The translations under genes and the position numbers were made by a program. Below, one piece after another: positions 25,049 through 36,255 of a stretch of 60,120 nt of DNA; position 1 is the first letter of the stretch; the number at the start of each line of letters is the position of its first letter. A model generated the notes under the pieces. The model made no database searches. It saw only the letters and a list, made by a program, of their open reading frames with translations, and had not been told where the DNA came from. This DNA comes from Clostridiales bacterium. GTDB lineage: Bacteria; Bacillota; Clostridia; Christensenellales; JAISNN01. Location of the stretch: assembly GCA_031276195.1 (NCBI GenBank), contig JAISNN010000019.1, forward strand, positions 1-60,120, written 5' to 3'.

Positions 25049-25942
25049 CTAAAACATATTTATAGCGTCGGTTATCCATTCGACGCCTATGAATATTACC
25101 CCGAAGAGGATAAGCAGCAGTATCGACGCGATTATGTTAAAGGCATAGAAGAATACGGGGTGCCGTCCGATAAAGTTTATTGGCTTGACTACGGCTTTCA
25201 GGAGTATGTTTTTCAGTTTTAAGGGGGCGTTCAGTTCGGCGTTGAGGCGCGGCAGCAGGCTTGTTTTATGCGGATAGAGGAGGGGCGACGCCGCCGCGCC
25301 GAGCAGAAAAAAGCCCGCCCAAGGGATTATAAACACGTTGTCCATCCACGATATAAAATATATCTTGTCGACGAAAAGCGCGGAGATAAAACTGTCGTTC
25401 CAGACGAGCAGTCCGTTTTCCGTCCAAACGTGCAAGAGGATAAAGAAAGTTCCGCCCGTTAAGAATATCGCCGAACGGATAAACTTGTCCTTGACGGCGG
25501 AGACGGTGATAAAATAAAAGAGATAGCAGACGGCGAAAATGTGAAAAACGCCGTGCGTTACCAAAAATTGATCGCTGCCCGTTATTTCGGACACAATGAA
25601 AGTAACGAGAGTCAAGCCTCCCGCGAAAAGCGAGGTTTTCAAAAGCCCGTTGTATTTCTTGCGCGAAAAGGCGGCGGACAACCCCGCGACGATAAAAAAC
25701 ACCGCGATAACGTAACCGCGGAGGGTTTCTTTCCAAGGTGAAAGATAGATTTTGTCGCCGATTGAGAGGAGTTTGAATATAATCCCGTCGCGCGGAATGT
25801 AGTCCCACCAGAAATCCCAAAAAACTAAGCAGGCGGCGACGAGGAAATGTTCCAGCATCATAAGGCTTATGCAAAGCCCGCGAACGAAGTCCAACTCGAA
25901 TGCGCGGTCTTTTATCGGGCGTTTAGCCGTTCTTTTTTTCAT
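25049..25942 (-). CDS. DUF1624-type (heparan-glucosaminide acetyltransferase-like) membrane protein
   Basis: A 297-residue polytopic membrane protein with about seven hydrophobic segments. The N-terminus RAFELDFVRGLCISLMMLEH fits the DUF1624/HGSNAT-like acyltransferase family (LDxxRG followed by a helix ending in His). Related proteins transfer acetyl groups across membranes to sugars of the envelope; the substrate here is unknown. A later segment, FIGRHPVFFYAFNI, resembles the usual terminal helix. GAAGGA lies 15 nt before the ATG, a long gap. It lies directly downstream of the S4-domain gene. Confidence 0.75.
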   Translation of the reverse strand: MKKRTAKRPIKDRAFELDFVRGLCISLMMLEHFLVAACLVFWDFWWDYIPRDGIIFKLLSIGDKIYLSPWKETLRGYVIAVFFIVAGLSAAFSRKKYNGLLKTSLFAGGLTLVTFIVSEITGSDQFLVTHGVFHIFAVCYLFYFITVSAVKDKFIRSAIFLTGGTFFILLHVWTENGLLVWNDSFISALFVDKIYFISWMDNVFIIPWAGFFLLGAAASPLLYPHKTSLLPRLNAELNAPLKLKNILLKAVVKPINFIGRHPVFFYAFNIIASILLLILFGVIFIGVEWITDAINMF

Positions 25943-25993
25943 ATCGAATTTAAATATCCTTCCGTTTTAGGGTTGAGTTTCGTGCGTGTTTAT

Positions 25994-26221
25994 TTATATC
26001 AATTTATACGGTTCTTCGTCTTTTCGGAAAAGCGTGGAGAGGACTTCTACTTGAACTTTTTTTTCGCCGAAAGAGATTTCGATTTTGTCGCCGGTTTTGA
26101 GTTCTTTTGAGGGTTTCGCGGGCTTTCCGTTTACGCAGACGCGCGAGGCGTTGCACGCGCCGTTCGCGGCGGAGCGGCGTTTTATGAGGCGCGAAACCTT
26201 TAAAAATTTGTCTAAGCGCAT
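25994..26221 (-). CDS. rqcP: RqcP-like S4-domain RNA-binding protein
   Basis: A 75-residue single S4 domain ([20 protein letters not shown] at the N-terminus, then [18 protein letters not shown]), the size and form of RqcP/YabO and HslR proteins. RqcP helps RqcH add alanine tails to nascent chains on stalled 50S subunits. The start is taken at 26221, where AAAGGT lies 10 nt upstream; the longer in-frame ORF extends over an AT-rich stretch with no ribosome site. The divergent rpoB promoter lies about 60 bp further on. Confidence 0.85.
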   Translation of the reverse strand: MRLDKFLKVSRLIKRRSAANGACNASRVCVNGKPAKPSKELKTGDKIEISFGEKKVQVEVLSTLFRKDEEPYKLI

Positions 26222-26281
26222 AAAAACAGATACCTTTTTTAAGGATTTTAAAAATTTTTTTAAAAAACACCGCGAAAACTC

Positions 26282-26310
26282 TTGACGGTTGACGAAAAAG
26301 AGTTTATAAT
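26282..26310 (+). promoter_or_regulatory. Promoter of rpoBC
   Basis: TTGACG at 26282-26287, 17-nt spacer, TATAAT at 26305-26310. A second overlapping set (TTGACG at 26290, TATAAT 18 nt later) is also present. The leader to rpoB is about 540 nt. Confidence 0.75.
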
Positions 26311-26850
26311 AATATAATGTGTTAATATCTATAATGGTGGTTTTCACCTTTCGTTTCCGCTTTGTTTCGGGGGAAAGGGGAAACTTTTGTCCGTTTATGT
26401 TTAAGACACAAAAATAGACAATCTCGGCAACCGATGTTTGACGGAGGACTCCGCTTGTAATAATTATATCCGCTTATTAAACGATTTAGTATATACGCGC
26501 TTAAATTTTTGCGTTGTACATAATTTTTTTGGGTTTAAGCGGTTTTTTTATCGGTCGGTTAATATATACGTTCGGATTTAAATTATGTATAATTTATCGG
26601 CTTGAAAGAGACTTTTTGCCGCTTGACTAATATATATACGTTAGGATTTGAATTATGTATAATTTATCGGGTTGAAAGAGGCTTTTTGCCGCCGGATTGA
26701 CACGTATATAGGTTTGGATTTGAGATATAGGCAACTTTCCGCTTGAAAGCGGTTTTTGCCGCCGGAAATATTATATCACGGATTTTAAAAAATTTCAAGA
26801 TATATTTTAATAAATTTTATATTTTCTTAAAACCCTAAGGAGAAGATTGC
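26311..26850 (+). repeat. Long rpoB leader with repeated 70-80-bp units
   Basis: From about 26490 to 26770 run four related units, each an ATATACGTT..GGATTT.AATTATGTATAATTTATCGG section followed by TTGAAAG..CTTTTTGCCG. The last, CCGCTTGAAAGCGGTTTTTG (26738-26757), is a hairpin plus U-run and could act as an attenuator. The first 150 nt (26311-26460) may be structured; no known ribosomal-protein leader motif is recognised. No rplJ or rplL genes precede rpoB here. Confidence 0.6.
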
Positions 26851-29800
26851 ATGCCTTCAAAAATTCACAAGATTTTATGCGGCGGAACCGAGCGTATGTC
26901 GTTCGGCAAGATTAAGGACATTTTGCCGATTCCTTATCTCGTTGAAATTCAAAAAAATTCTTTCCAAAACTTCATCGATCACGGAATCAAAGAGGTTTTG
27001 GAAGATTTTTCGCCGATGACGGATTTCAGCAACAGGCTCGAACTGCATTTTTTGAACTGCCGTTTTGACGGAGAGCCGAAATACGGCATCAAGGAATGCA
27101 AAGACCGCGACGCGACTTACGCCGTGCCTTTAAAGGTAACCGTCCGTTTGGAAAACAAGGACAACAAAGACGGCGTCGGCGGAGAGATGCTCCAAAGCGA
27201 GGTCTTTATGGGCGATTTTCCGCTTATGACCGACAACGGCTCCTTTATCATCAACGGAGCGGAAAGGGTGGTCGTCAGTCAGTTGGTCAGAAGTCCCAGC
27301 GTCTATTGCGAGGTCGTAAAGGACAAAAACGGAATCGACAGATTTAATACCACGGTTATTCCGGGGCGCGGCGCGTGGCTGGAATTCGAGCAGGACGCGA
27401 ACGGAATCCTCTGGGTACACGTCGACCGCGGACGCAAAATCACGGCGACGACGCTTTTGCGCGCTTTGGGGCTGGGCGGCGACGAAAAATTGAAAGAACT
27501 TTTCGGAGAGGACGACGAGATGATCAAAATCACCGCCGAAAAGGATATGATAAACGGAAAGGAAAAGAGCGAGGACGAGGCGAAAATCGAATTGTACAAG
27601 AGATTGCGTCCGGGCGAAGTCCCCACGATGGACGGCATCACGTCGACGATATACAACCTCTTTTTCAGCAAAAACCGCTATGATATCGCGAGAGTGGGCA
27701 GGTATAAATTCAACAAAAAACTCTCTATCGCGACCAGAATCACCGATAAAAAACTCGCGGAAAATATCGTAGACCCCGAAACGGGCGAAATTCTCGCCGA
27801 AAAAGGACAGTCCGTCGGACGCGAGGACGCGAGAAAAATCCAGGATCTCGGCATAAACGAAGTTTGGTTGGAGAGAGCGGACGGCAAGAAATGCAAGATT
27901 ATCGGAAACAACCGCGTCAACGCCGCGAAATATATACCCGAAATAGTAGACTGCGCTCCTAAGGATTTGGGCGTACTCGAAGACGTGTACCTCCCCGCCT
28001 TAAAAGCCTTTTTAGCCGAAAACGAGGGCAAATCAAACGCCGAAATCAAAGAGGCAATCAAGGAAAAAGCGGACGCGCTGGTCGGGAAAACCATCACGAT
28101 AGACGATATAATTTCTATCGTTTCGTATAACTTGGGGCTTGTCCACGGCTTCGGCAAGACGGACAATATCGACCACTTGGCGAACAGGCGCGTGCGTTCG
28201 GTCGGAGAACTCTTGCAGGCGCAGTTAAGAATCGGCTTGACAAGACTTGAACGCGTCGTCAAAGAGCGTATGTCGATCTCGCAAGACCTTTCGCAGGTTA
28301 CGCCGCAGGGGCTTATCAACGTCAGACCCGTTTCCAGCGCGATCAAAGAGTTTTTCGGTTCGTCGCAGTTGTCGCAGTTTATGGATCAGCCCAACCCGAT
28401 CGCCGAATTGACGCATAAAAGAAAACTTTCCGCCTTAGGACCGGGCGGTTTGAACAGAGAACGCGCCGGCTTTGAAGTCCGCGACGTTCACCACTCGCAC
28501 TACGGCAGAATGTGTCCGATAGAAACCCCCGAAGGACAGAATATCGGTCTTATCACGTCTTTGAGTTCGTTCGCGCGCGTCAACGAATACGGCTTTATCG
28601 AATCGCCTTATAGGAGAGTGGATCAAGAAAAGGGAATCGTAACGGAAATTATAGACTATTTGGACGCGGACGAGGAAGATAAATATATCGTCGCTCAGGC
28701 GAACGAACCCCTCACGGAGGACGGTCATTTCGTCAACAAGAGGGTAACGGTCAGAATCAAAGAGGACATAAGAGAGGTCAATAACGAACTTGTCCACTAT
28801 ATGGACGTTTCGCCCAAACAACTTATCTCCGTCGCGACCGCGCTCATTCCATTCCTTGAAAACGACGACACCAACAGAGCGTTGATGGGATCGAATATGC
28901 AGCGGCAGGCGGTTCCTCTCCTGAAACCCGAAGCCCCCATAATCGGAACGGGCATAGAACACAAAATCGCCTACGACAGCGGCGTTATGGTTTTGTCTAA
29001 GACGGAAGGGAAGGTTTCCTACGTTTCGGCGGACAAGATCATAGTAACGTCGGCGGCGGGCGAGACGGAATACGTTTTGCAAAAGTTTTCAAAGAGCAAT
29101 CAAGGCACTTGCGTAAACCAAAAACCTATCGTAAGAGTCGGGGATGCCGTCAAAGAGGGAAGCATCTTGGCGGACGGGCATTCGACGCAAAACGGAGAAC
29201 TCGCGCTCGGCAGAAATATTTTGATCGGCTTTATGGCGTTCGAGGGATACAACTTTGAGGACGCGATTTTGATAAGCGAAGATCTCGTAAAAGACGACGT
29301 TTTTACGTCGATCCATATCGAAGAACACGAAATAGACGCGCGCGACACAAAACTCGGGCCCGAAATCATAACGCGGGATATACCGAATCTCGGCGAAGAC
29401 GTTTTGAGATATCTGAACGAAGACGGCGTAGTTATGGTCGGCGCGGAAGTCCGTTCGGGGGATATATTGGTCGGAAAGGTTACGCCGAAGGGCGAGGCGG
29501 ATTTGACTCCCGAAGAAAGACTGTTGAGAGCGATATTCGGCGAAAAGGCGAGAGAGGTCAGAGATACGTCTTTGCGCGTTCCCCACGGAGAGGGCGGAAT
29601 CGTCGTGGACGTAAAGACTTTCACGAGAGAAAACAAAGACGAATTGTCGCCCGGCGTAAATAAATTGATCAGAGTCTATATCGCCCAAAAGAGAAAAATT
29701 TCCGTCGGCGACAAAATGGCGGGACGGCACGGGAATAAGGGCGTTATATCGCGCATTATGCCCAAAGAGGATATGCCCTTTATGGCGGACGGCACTCCGC

Positions 29801-30822
29801 TCCAAATCGTTTTGAATCCTTTGGGCGTTCCGTCGCGTATGAATATCGGACAGGTCTTGGAGGTTCACTTGGGGCTTGTCGCGAAACTTCTCGATTGGAA
29901 GGTCGCCACGCCCGTCTTTGACGGCGCGACGGAAAACGACATCAAAATGCTGTTCAAAGAAAACGGACTGCCCGACGACGGAAAAATCCAACTCTACGAC
30001 GGGAGAACGGGGCAGCCTTTCGAGAACCGCGTTACGGTCGGATATATGTATATGCTGAAACTCGTCCACTTGGTCGACGACAAAATCCACGCGAGAAGCA
30101 CGGGGCCGTATTCTTTGGTTACGCAGCAGCCTCTCGGCGGAAAAGCGCAGTTCGGCGGGCAGAGATTCGGCGAAATGGAGGTTTGGGCTTTGGAGGCTTA
30201 CGGCGCGGCGAATATCTTGCAGGAGATTTTGACCGTCAAGTCCGACGACGTAGTGGGCAGAGTCAAGACATACGAGTCGATCGTAAAGGGAAACAACATA
30301 AGCGACCCGGGAATCCCAGAGGCGTTCAGAGTTTTGATCAAAGAATTCCAAAGTCTCGCGCTGGACGTAAGGCTGTTGACGGAGGATATGAGAGAGATCA
30401 AAGTTTCCAGCCTCAACGAGGAGGACAGAGATTCCGCGCCCGATATCACCGATATCAGAGAAATCGAATTGGACTTCGACAAAATAGCCGCCGATGAAAA
30501 ATCGGTCAGTTTGTTCGACGACGACGGCGACGAGGAGGACGAAGAGGAAACGGGAGATATCTTTGCCGATCTTTTCGGAGAGGAAACCGATCTTTCGGAG
30601 ATAACGGGAATGTCCGAAGTCAAAGAGCCTAAGGGCAAAAAGGCGAAAAAGGAAGAAGATCCTTTCGCGTCGCTGTTCGCCGATATCGTCGGCAAGGGCG
30701 GCAAAGAGACGGACGCTTTCGGAATCGGAGAGGAAGAGGACGAAGAAGAGGATTCGTTTAAGACGTCGATTGCGGATGCCGCGGAAGAGGACGGCGCGGA
30801 AGACGAAGACGGCGGAAAATAA
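26851..30822 (+). CDS. rpoB: RNA polymerase beta subunit
   Basis: A 1323-residue complete RpoB. The rifampicin pocket reads [20 protein letters not shown] followed by [11 protein letters not shown], with the sensitive-type Asp, His and Ser in place. The catalytic-domain motifs [35 protein letters not shown] and [14 protein letters not shown] follow. After the normal C-terminus (about residue 1215) comes a tail of roughly 105 residues that is strongly acidic (Asp/Glu runs) with two repeated [16 protein letters not shown]-type segments; it is longer than usual. TAAGGAG lies 8 nt before the ATG. rpoC follows after an unusually long 362-bp gap. Confidence 0.99.
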   Translation: MPSKIHKILCGGTERMSFGKIKDILPIPYLVEIQKNSFQNFIDHGIKEVLEDFSPMTDFSNRLELHFLNCRFDGEPKYGIKECKDRDATYAVPLKVTVRLENKDNKDGVGGEMLQSEVFMGDFPLMTDNGSFIINGAERVVVSQLVRSPSVYCEVVKDKNGIDRFNTTVIPGRGAWLEFEQDANGILWVHVDRGRKITATTLLRALGLGGDEKLKELFGEDDEMIKITAEKDMINGKEKSEDEAKIELYKRLRPGEVPTMDGITSTIYNLFFSKNRYDIARVGRYKFNKKLSIATRITDKKLAENIVDPETGEILAEKGQSVGREDARKIQDLGINEVWLERADGKKCKIIGNNRVNAAKYIPEIVDCAPKDLGVLEDVYLPALKAFLAENEGKSNAEIKEAIKEKADALVGKTITIDDIISIVSYNLGLVHGFGKTDNIDHLANRRVRSVGELLQAQLRIGLTRLERVVKERMSISQDLSQVTPQGLINVRPVSSAIKEFFGSSQLSQFMDQPNPIAELTHKRKLSALGPGGLNRERAGFEVRDVHHSHYGRMCPIETPEGQNIGLITSLSSFARVNEYGFIESPYRRVDQEKGIVTEIIDYLDADEEDKYIVAQANEPLTEDGHFVNKRVTVRIKEDIREVNNELVHYMDVSPKQLISVATALIPFLENDDTNRALMGSNMQRQAVPLLKPEAPIIGTGIEHKIAYDSGVMVLSKTEGKVSYVSADKIIVTSAAGETEYVLQKFSKSNQGTCVNQKPIVRVGDAVKEGSILADGHSTQNGELALGRNILIGFMAFEGYNFEDAILISEDLVKDDVFTSIHIEEHEIDARDTKLGPEIITRDIPNLGEDVLRYLNEDGVVMVGAEVRSGDILVGKVTPKGEADLTPEERLLRAIFGEKAREVRDTSLRVPHGEGGIVVDVKTFTRENKDELSPGVNKLIRVYIAQKRKISVGDKMAGRHGNKGVISRIMPKEDMPFMADGTPLQIVLNPLGVPSRMNIGQVLEVHLGLVAKLLDWKVATPVFDGATENDIKMLFKENGLPDDGKIQLYDGRTGQPFENRVTVGYMYMLKLVHLVDDKIHARSTGPYSLVTQQPLGGKAQFGGQRFGEMEVWALEAYGAANILQEILTVKSDDVVGRVKTYESIVKGNNISDPGIPEAFRVLIKEFQSLALDVRLLTEDMREIKVSSLNEEDRDSAPDITDIREIELDFDKIAADEKSVSLFDDDGDEEDEEETGDIFADLFGEETDLSEITGMSEVKEPKGKKAKKEEDPFASLFADIVGKGGKETDAFGIGEEEDEEEDSFKTSIADAAEEDGAEDEDGGK

Positions 30823-31184
30823 AGAAAAAACGCGGTACTATACCGCGGAAAAAGTTATATTTAAAGCGTATTTAAACGAAAAAACATCACACAAAAACGC
30901 GGTACTATACCGCGGAAAAAACGTAAAGCATTACACTAAACGCCGCTTATAGTTAGATTAAAGCAAAGCAAAAAAACGGCTCTATACCGTTTGTAAGCAT
31001 CACGCAAAAACGCGGTACTATACCGCGGAAAAAAACGTAAAGCATTACACTAAACGCGGCTTATAGTTGGATTAAAGCAAAGCAAAAAAACGGCTCTATA
31101 CCGTTTGTAAACATCACACAAAAACGCGGTACTATACCGCGGAAAAAGCCATAAAAAACGCCATATTAAATTCGGAGATAGCAT
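30823..31184 (+). repeat. Palindromic-element array between rpoB and rpoC
   Basis: Four perfect CGCGGTACTATACCGCGG copies at 30831-30848, 30898-30915, 31011-31028 and 31125-31142. The last three are 113-114 bp apart in a duplicated block that also holds two decayed copies (CGGCTCTATACCGT). The array fills the whole gap of an operon in which rpoB and rpoC normally lie close together. No promoter or terminator is evident in it. Confidence 0.92.
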
Positions 31185-34100
31185 ATGTTTGAATTGAACA
31201 ATTTTGAAGCGATGCAAATCGGCGTCGCCTCGCCCGAAAAAATCAGAGAATGGTCGCACGGCGAGGTTACGAAGCCCGAAACCATCAATTACAGAACCCA
31301 AAAGCCCGAGCGCGACGGTCTTTTTTGCGAAAGGATTTTCGGGCCGACGCACGATTGGGAATGCTATTGCGGAAAGTATAAGAGGATTCGCTACAAGGGC
31401 GTAATCTGCGACAAATGCGGCGTCGAAGTTACGAAAGCAAAGGTCAGACGCGAGAGAATGGGGCATATAGAATTAGCGGCGTCCGTTTCGCATATTTGGT
31501 ATTTCCGCGGCGTTCCGTCGCGTATCAGTATCGCTCTCGATATGTCGCCCAAAGACGTGGAGCAGGTTTTGTATTTCGTCGCCTACGTCGTTATGGATCC
31601 GGGCAAAACCACGTTACAGAAAAAACAGGTCCTCATCGAAAAGGAATACAGAGAACTGATAGAACTACACGGCGCAAATGCGTTTACGGTCGGTATGGGC
31701 GCGGAGTCGATCAAAAAACTCCTCTCCGAAATCGATCTTGAAGCGGAGGCGAGGGCGATAAGAAAAGTTATCACGGAGGCCACGGGGCAAAAACGCTTAA
31801 AAGCGGTCAAAAGATTGGATATAATCGAGTCGTTCAAAAGGAGCGGCAACCGTCCCGAATGGATGATTTTGGACGTGCTGCCCGTCATTCCCCCCGAAAT
31901 CCGTCCTATGGTTCAATTGGACGGCGGGAGATTCGCGACGAGCGACCTAAACGACCTTTACAGACGCGTCATAAACAGAAACAACCGCCTGAAAAGGCTT
32001 TTGGAACTGAGCGCGCCCGATATCATCATCAGAAACGAAAAGAGAATGCTGCAAGAGGCGGTGGACGCTCTTATCGACAACGGCAGACGCGGCAAAGCCG
32101 TTTCGGGAGCGGGCAACAGAGAATTGAAATCGCTGTCCGGGATGTTGAGAGGAAAGCAGGGGAGATTCCGTCAAAACCTTTTGGGGAAACGCGTGGACTA
32201 TTCGGGACGTTCGGTTATCGTCGTAGGTCCCGAATTGAAACTCTATCAATGCGGACTGCCCAAAGAAATGGCGTTGGAATTGTTTAAACCCTTCGTTATG
32301 AAAGAACTCGTGTCGCAGAATCACTGCCACAATATAAAGAGCGCGAAACGTTTCGTCGAGAGGAGCAAACCCGTCGTTTGGGACATTCTCGAAAACGTCA
32401 TCAAAGATCACCCCGTCCTTTTGAACCGCGCGCCCACCCTTCACAGACTCGGCATTCAAGCCTTCGAACCCGTGTTGGTCGAGGGGAGAGCCTTGAAAAT
32501 TCACCCTCTCGTCTGTTCCGCGTTTAACGCGGACTTCGACGGCGACCAAATGGCGGTTCACGTTCCGTTGTCCGTCGAGGCGCAGGTTGAAGCGAGATTT
32601 TTGATGCTTTCCACAAACAACATCTTGAAACTGTCCGACGGAAAACCGATCGTTTCGCCCACGCAAGATATGGTTATCGGAATCTATTACCTCACCATAG
32701 ACAAGCCGGGCGCGAAGGGCGAGGGCAGAAAATTTAAATCGACAAACGAGGCGCGTATGGCATACGAGATCGGGGAGATCTCTTTGCAAGCCAAGGTTAC
32801 GATCAGAAAAACGGAGATTATAGACGGCGTTAAAGTTACTAAAAACCTAAATACCACGGTCGGACGCATAATCTTCAACGAAAATATTCCGCAGGATCTC
32901 GGTATGGCGCCGCGTGATACGCCCGAACAAATGTTGGATCTCGAAGTCGACAGGCTGGTCGACAAAAAAATGCTCAGTAAAATCATCGATTTGGTCTATA
33001 AATCCAAAGGTTCGACGGGAACGGCGGAGGTTTTGGACAAAATCAAACAGATGGGTTTCAAATATTCCACGCTGGGAGCGATTACGGCGAGCGTATTCGA
33101 TATGACGATACCGGGAGTCAAAAAACAGGTCGTCGGAGAGGCGGAAGAAAAGATTTTAGATATCGAAAAGAGGTTCAAGAGAGGATTTTTGACCGAAGAA
33201 TTGAGGTATAACGAGGTCGTCAAGACGTGGAGAGATACCACCGCGAAGGTCGAAGAAGCGCTCTTTAACGCTCTCGACGAATTTAACCCGATCAGAATGA
33301 TGAGCAAATCGGGCGCGAGAGGAAACTCCGCGCAGATAAGACAACTTGCGGGTATGAGAGGCTTGATGTCCGATCCGACCGGAAAAGTTATGGAACTGCC
33401 CGTTAAATCGAGTTTCAGAGAGGGCTTGACCGTTTTGGAATATTTTATTTCCTCCCACGGCGGCAGAAAAGGTCTTGCCGATACGGCGTTGAAAACCGCC
33501 GACTCGGGATATTTGACGAGAAGACTCGTCGACGTAGCCCAAGAGATGATCGTCAGAAGCGAGGACTGCCGCGACGTAAAGGGTACGGCGGTGCAGGCGA
33601 TCAGAGGCGCGAAAAACGAAATCATCGAACCGCTCCGCGACAGAATCGCGGGCAGATATACCGTCGGCGAGGTCGTAAACCCCCAAACGGGCGTGATAAT
33701 CGTCGGAAACGACGAAATGATAAGCGACGAGCAAGCGGCGGAGATCGAAGCGGCGGGAATCGGGGAAGTTACGATAAGAAGCGTCTTGACGTGCAAGGCG
33801 AGATACGGAGTCTGCGCCAAGTGCTACGGCAGGGATATGGCGAGCGGAAAAACGGTCAGAATCGGCGAAGCGGTCGGCACGATCGCCGCGCAGTCGATCG
33901 GCGAGCCGGGAACGCAGTTGACAATGAGAACTTTCCATACGGGCGGCGTCGCGACGAGCGACGACATCACGCAAGGTTTGCCGCGCGTCGAGGAACTTTT
34001 CGAGGCGAGGAAGCCGAAAGGTATGGCGATCGTGTCCGAAGTCGCGGGGACGGTCAAACTCACCGACGTCGAAAACCGCAAACAAATAGATATTACCACG

Positions 34101-34805
34101 CCCGAGGGCGAAGTAAAGGAAATCTTGCTCCCGTTCGGGGCAAAACCGATCGTTTCGGACGGCGACAAGGTGGAGCCGGGAACGCCGTTCACGCAGGGTT
34201 CTATCAACCCTCAGGACATTTTGAGAACGAGGGGCGTCAAGGGCGTTCAAGATTATATCGCCAAAGAAGTGCAGGCGGCTTACAGAATTTCGGGCGTCGA
34301 GATCAACGACAAACACGTCGAAGTCATCGTCAAACAGATGCTCAGAAAGGTCAAGATCGAGTCGGAGGGCGATACGGATATGCTGCCCGGCGAGTTGGTC
34401 GACATCTTTACCTATGAGGAAAAGATCGAAAAAACGCTTGCGGACGGCGGCGTACCCGCGACGGCGAAAAGAACCCTTTTGGGGATCACAAAGGCGTCTC
34501 TTGCCACCGAATCTTTCCTTGCCGCGGCGTCTTTCCAAGAGACCGCGAGAGTTTTGACCGACGCGGCGATCAAAAACAAGACCGATAAACTGATCGGACT
34601 CAAAGAAAACGTCATTATCGGAAAACTCATTCCCGCCGGAACGGGTATGAAATGCTATCGGAACGTTACCACCGTTCCCGTAAATCAGCCGAAACCCGCG
34701 TTTGAACCCGACGCGAACCCCTCCTACGACGGAGAAGGAAAAATCGAGGAATTGGAAATCGAGAGTATCGACGTTTTCGCGGACGGCAACGACGATTTGT
34801 ATTGA
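31185..34805 (+). CDS. rpoC: RNA polymerase beta' subunit
   Basis: A 1206-residue complete RpoC. N-terminal zinc ribbon [20 protein letters not shown] (about 60-80), RIVDYSG-type lid and rudder region ([21 protein letters not shown]), catalytic [12 protein letters not shown] near 447-458 with the three Asp residues, bridge and trigger-helix segments, and the second zinc site [13 protein letters not shown] near 870. Everything essential is present. GGAG at 31174-31177 lies 7 nt before the ATG. It is co-transcribed with rpoB through the palindrome array. Confidence 0.99.
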   Translation: MFELNNFEAMQIGVASPEKIREWSHGEVTKPETINYRTQKPERDGLFCERIFGPTHDWECYCGKYKRIRYKGVICDKCGVEVTKAKVRRERMGHIELAASVSHIWYFRGVPSRISIALDMSPKDVEQVLYFVAYVVMDPGKTTLQKKQVLIEKEYRELIELHGANAFTVGMGAESIKKLLSEIDLEAEARAIRKVITEATGQKRLKAVKRLDIIESFKRSGNRPEWMILDVLPVIPPEIRPMVQLDGGRFATSDLNDLYRRVINRNNRLKRLLELSAPDIIIRNEKRMLQEAVDALIDNGRRGKAVSGAGNRELKSLSGMLRGKQGRFRQNLLGKRVDYSGRSVIVVGPELKLYQCGLPKEMALELFKPFVMKELVSQNHCHNIKSAKRFVERSKPVVWDILENVIKDHPVLLNRAPTLHRLGIQAFEPVLVEGRALKIHPLVCSAFNADFDGDQMAVHVPLSVEAQVEARFLMLSTNNILKLSDGKPIVSPTQDMVIGIYYLTIDKPGAKGEGRKFKSTNEARMAYEIGEISLQAKVTIRKTEIIDGVKVTKNLNTTVGRIIFNENIPQDLGMAPRDTPEQMLDLEVDRLVDKKMLSKIIDLVYKSKGSTGTAEVLDKIKQMGFKYSTLGAITASVFDMTIPGVKKQVVGEAEEKILDIEKRFKRGFLTEELRYNEVVKTWRDTTAKVEEALFNALDEFNPIRMMSKSGARGNSAQIRQLAGMRGLMSDPTGKVMELPVKSSFREGLTVLEYFISSHGGRKGLADTALKTADSGYLTRRLVDVAQEMIVRSEDCRDVKGTAVQAIRGAKNEIIEPLRDRIAGRYTVGEVVNPQTGVIIVGNDEMISDEQAAEIEAAGIGEVTIRSVLTCKARYGVCAKCYGRDMASGKTVRIGEAVGTIAAQSIGEPGTQLTMRTFHTGGVATSDDITQGLPRVEELFEARKPKGMAIVSEVAGTVKLTDVENRKQIDITTPEGEVKEILLPFGAKPIVSDGDKVEPGTPFTQGSINPQDILRTRGVKGVQDYIAKEVQAAYRISGVEINDKHVEVIVKQMLRKVKIESEGDTDMLPGELVDIFTYEEKIEKTLADGGVPATAKRTLLGITKASLATESFLAAASFQETARVLTDAAIKNKTDKLIGLKENVIIGKLIPAGTGMKCYRNVTTVPVNQPKPAFEPDANPSYDGEGKIEELEIESIDVFADGNDDLY

Positions 34806-35060
34806 GCGGCTTTCGTATTCAAAAACGCGGGGATTCAAAACGGGGAACCGGAATTTAAGAGTTTAAGAATTCAATAATACGGAATCAAGAATTTAAGAAC
34901 GTAAAATCGGGAATTTAAGAATTCAAGAATTTAAGAACGCGGAATCGAAAATCAAAATTCAAAAATAAAGAATCGAACCCCGAAAGAAAAAAACAAACGG
35001 CATAAAACGGTAAATTTAAGAATTCAAAAAATCTAAATTCGGGAGATAACGGAAATAATA
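34806..35060. repeat. AT-rich spacer with short AAGAATTTAAGAAC repeats
   Basis: Direct near-repeats of AAGAATTTAAGAACG and GGAATCAAGAATTTAAG fill the gap between rpoC and purM. No gene, promoter or clear terminator is seen. Confidence 0.6.
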
Positions 35061-36116
35061 ATGGATAAATCGAACGAAAAGAGCGATACCGTCATAACTT
35101 ACGGCAAGTCGGGCGTGGACATCGGAACGGCGGACGCCGCAAAGAAAAAAATGGCGGGCTATATCGACGGCGGCAATCCGCGCGTTTTGAACAAAACCGG
35201 CGCGTTCGCGTCCGTCTACGACATAAAATTCCCCAAAATGAAAAACCCCGTTCTCGTCCTGAAAACCGAAGAACCCGGCTCGAAACAAAAACTCGCCGTC
35301 GAATACAACGTCGTGGAAAACGTCTGCTACGATATGATAAATCACTTGACGAACGACATTTTGGTTATGGGCGCGACGCCCCTGACCGTTCAAGACGCGA
35401 TCATATGCGGAAAAATAGAACCCGATATCGTCGACCGGATCGTAAAAACCGTGGCGAAAGCCTGCAAGGAAAACGGAAGCGTTTTGACGGGCGGCGAAAC
35501 GTCCGAACAGCCGAACGTCGTCGAAAAAGGAACGTATATTTTGACTTCGAGTATCGTCGGAATCGCCGAAAAAGACGAGATTATAGACGGTTCTAAGATC
35601 AAAGAGGGCGATACCGTGCTTGCTCTCGCCTCGAACGGCGTTCACACGAACGGGTATTCTTTCCTCAGAATGCTGATGAAAGAAAGACCCGGGATCACCG
35701 AGGCGTTAGTGGGCGGAGAGAGGTTTATCGACGTGATTTTAAAGCCGCATAAGTCATATTATAAAGAACTTATATGGCTGTTCAAAAACCCGAATTTGAA
35801 AGGAATGGCGCACATTACGGGCGGCGGAATCAAGGGCAACCTAAACAGAATCCTCCCCGACGGACTGTCCGCGGAAATCGACCTTTTTAAAATCCGTCCG
35901 CTTCCGATTTTTTCGTTCATCAAAGAAACTACGCGCACGCCCGACGAAGAACTTTTGAAAACCTTTAATATGGGCGTAGGAATGACGATCGTCGTTTCGC
36001 CCGGCGCGGAAAAATTCTTTATCGACCGTATGAAAACTTTCGGAACTGATTGCTACGAAATAGGCAAAATTATAAAAGGCGATAAAACGGTCAAGTTTAC
36101 GGGAAAATTAATGTAA
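35061..36116 (+). CDS. purM: Phosphoribosylformylglycinamidine cyclo-ligase
   Basis: A 351-residue PurM (AIR synthetase), fifth step of purine synthesis, which closes the imidazole ring using ATP. Features: N-terminal TYGKSGVDIGTADAAKKKM, GVGAFAS-like GAFASVYDIK, MINHLTNDILVMGATPL, TGGETSEQPNVV, SNGVHTNGYSFLR and HITGGGIKGNLNRILP. Length is normal. No other pur gene is next to it. GGGAGA at 35041 and a weak GGA closer by precede the ATG. It ends before a GC-rich hairpin and a terminator-type repeat. Confidence 0.96.
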   Translation: MDKSNEKSDTVITYGKSGVDIGTADAAKKKMAGYIDGGNPRVLNKTGAFASVYDIKFPKMKNPVLVLKTEEPGSKQKLAVEYNVVENVCYDMINHLTNDILVMGATPLTVQDAIICGKIEPDIVDRIVKTVAKACKENGSVLTGGETSEQPNVVEKGTYILTSSIVGIAEKDEIIDGSKIKEGDTVLALASNGVHTNGYSFLRMLMKERPGITEALVGGERFIDVILKPHKSYYKELIWLFKNPNLKGMAHITGGGIKGNLNRILPDGLSAEIDLFKIRPLPIFSFIKETTRTPDEELLKTFNMGVGMTIVVSPGAEKFFIDRMKTFGTDCYEIGKIIKGDKTVKFTGKLM

Positions 36117-36123
36117 AAAACGG

Positions 36124-36156
36124 TTAGGGCGTGTTCGTTTATGTGAACGCGCCCTA
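36124..36156 (+). terminator. Hairpin after purM
   Basis: TTAGGGCGTGTTC and GAACGCGCCCTAA form a 13-bp stem (one G-U) 8 nt after the purM stop. It lacks a strong U-run and is backed up by the next hairpin. Confidence 0.5.
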
Positions 36157-36193
36157 ATATATAGCGGTATTACCGAAAGTTTTTGAAAGAGGG

Positions 36194-36232
36194 TACGGGG
36201 GAAAACTTTTTACGAAAAAGTTTTCCCCCGTA
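36194..36232. terminator. Bidirectional terminator-type hairpin between purM and DUF3592 gene
   Basis: TACGGGGGAAAACTTTTT and AAAAAGTTTTCCCCCGTA form a perfect 18-bp stem followed by TTTTTT. It lies between two convergent genes, 77 bp and 23 bp from their stops. Confidence 0.85.
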
Positions 36233-36255
36233 TTTTTTCAAAAATTCTTTATTTT

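Noticed and set aside
26311-26460. Known L10-type ribosomal protein leader before rpoB
   Set aside because: The conserved L10-binding sequence was not recognisable and no rplJ follows.
29089-30351. 420-codon minus-strand ORF opposite rpoB
   Set aside because: Shadow of rpoB.
33156-34838. 560-codon minus-strand ORF opposite rpoC
   Set aside because: Shadow frame of rpoC caused by codon bias; no start signal or recognisable domain.
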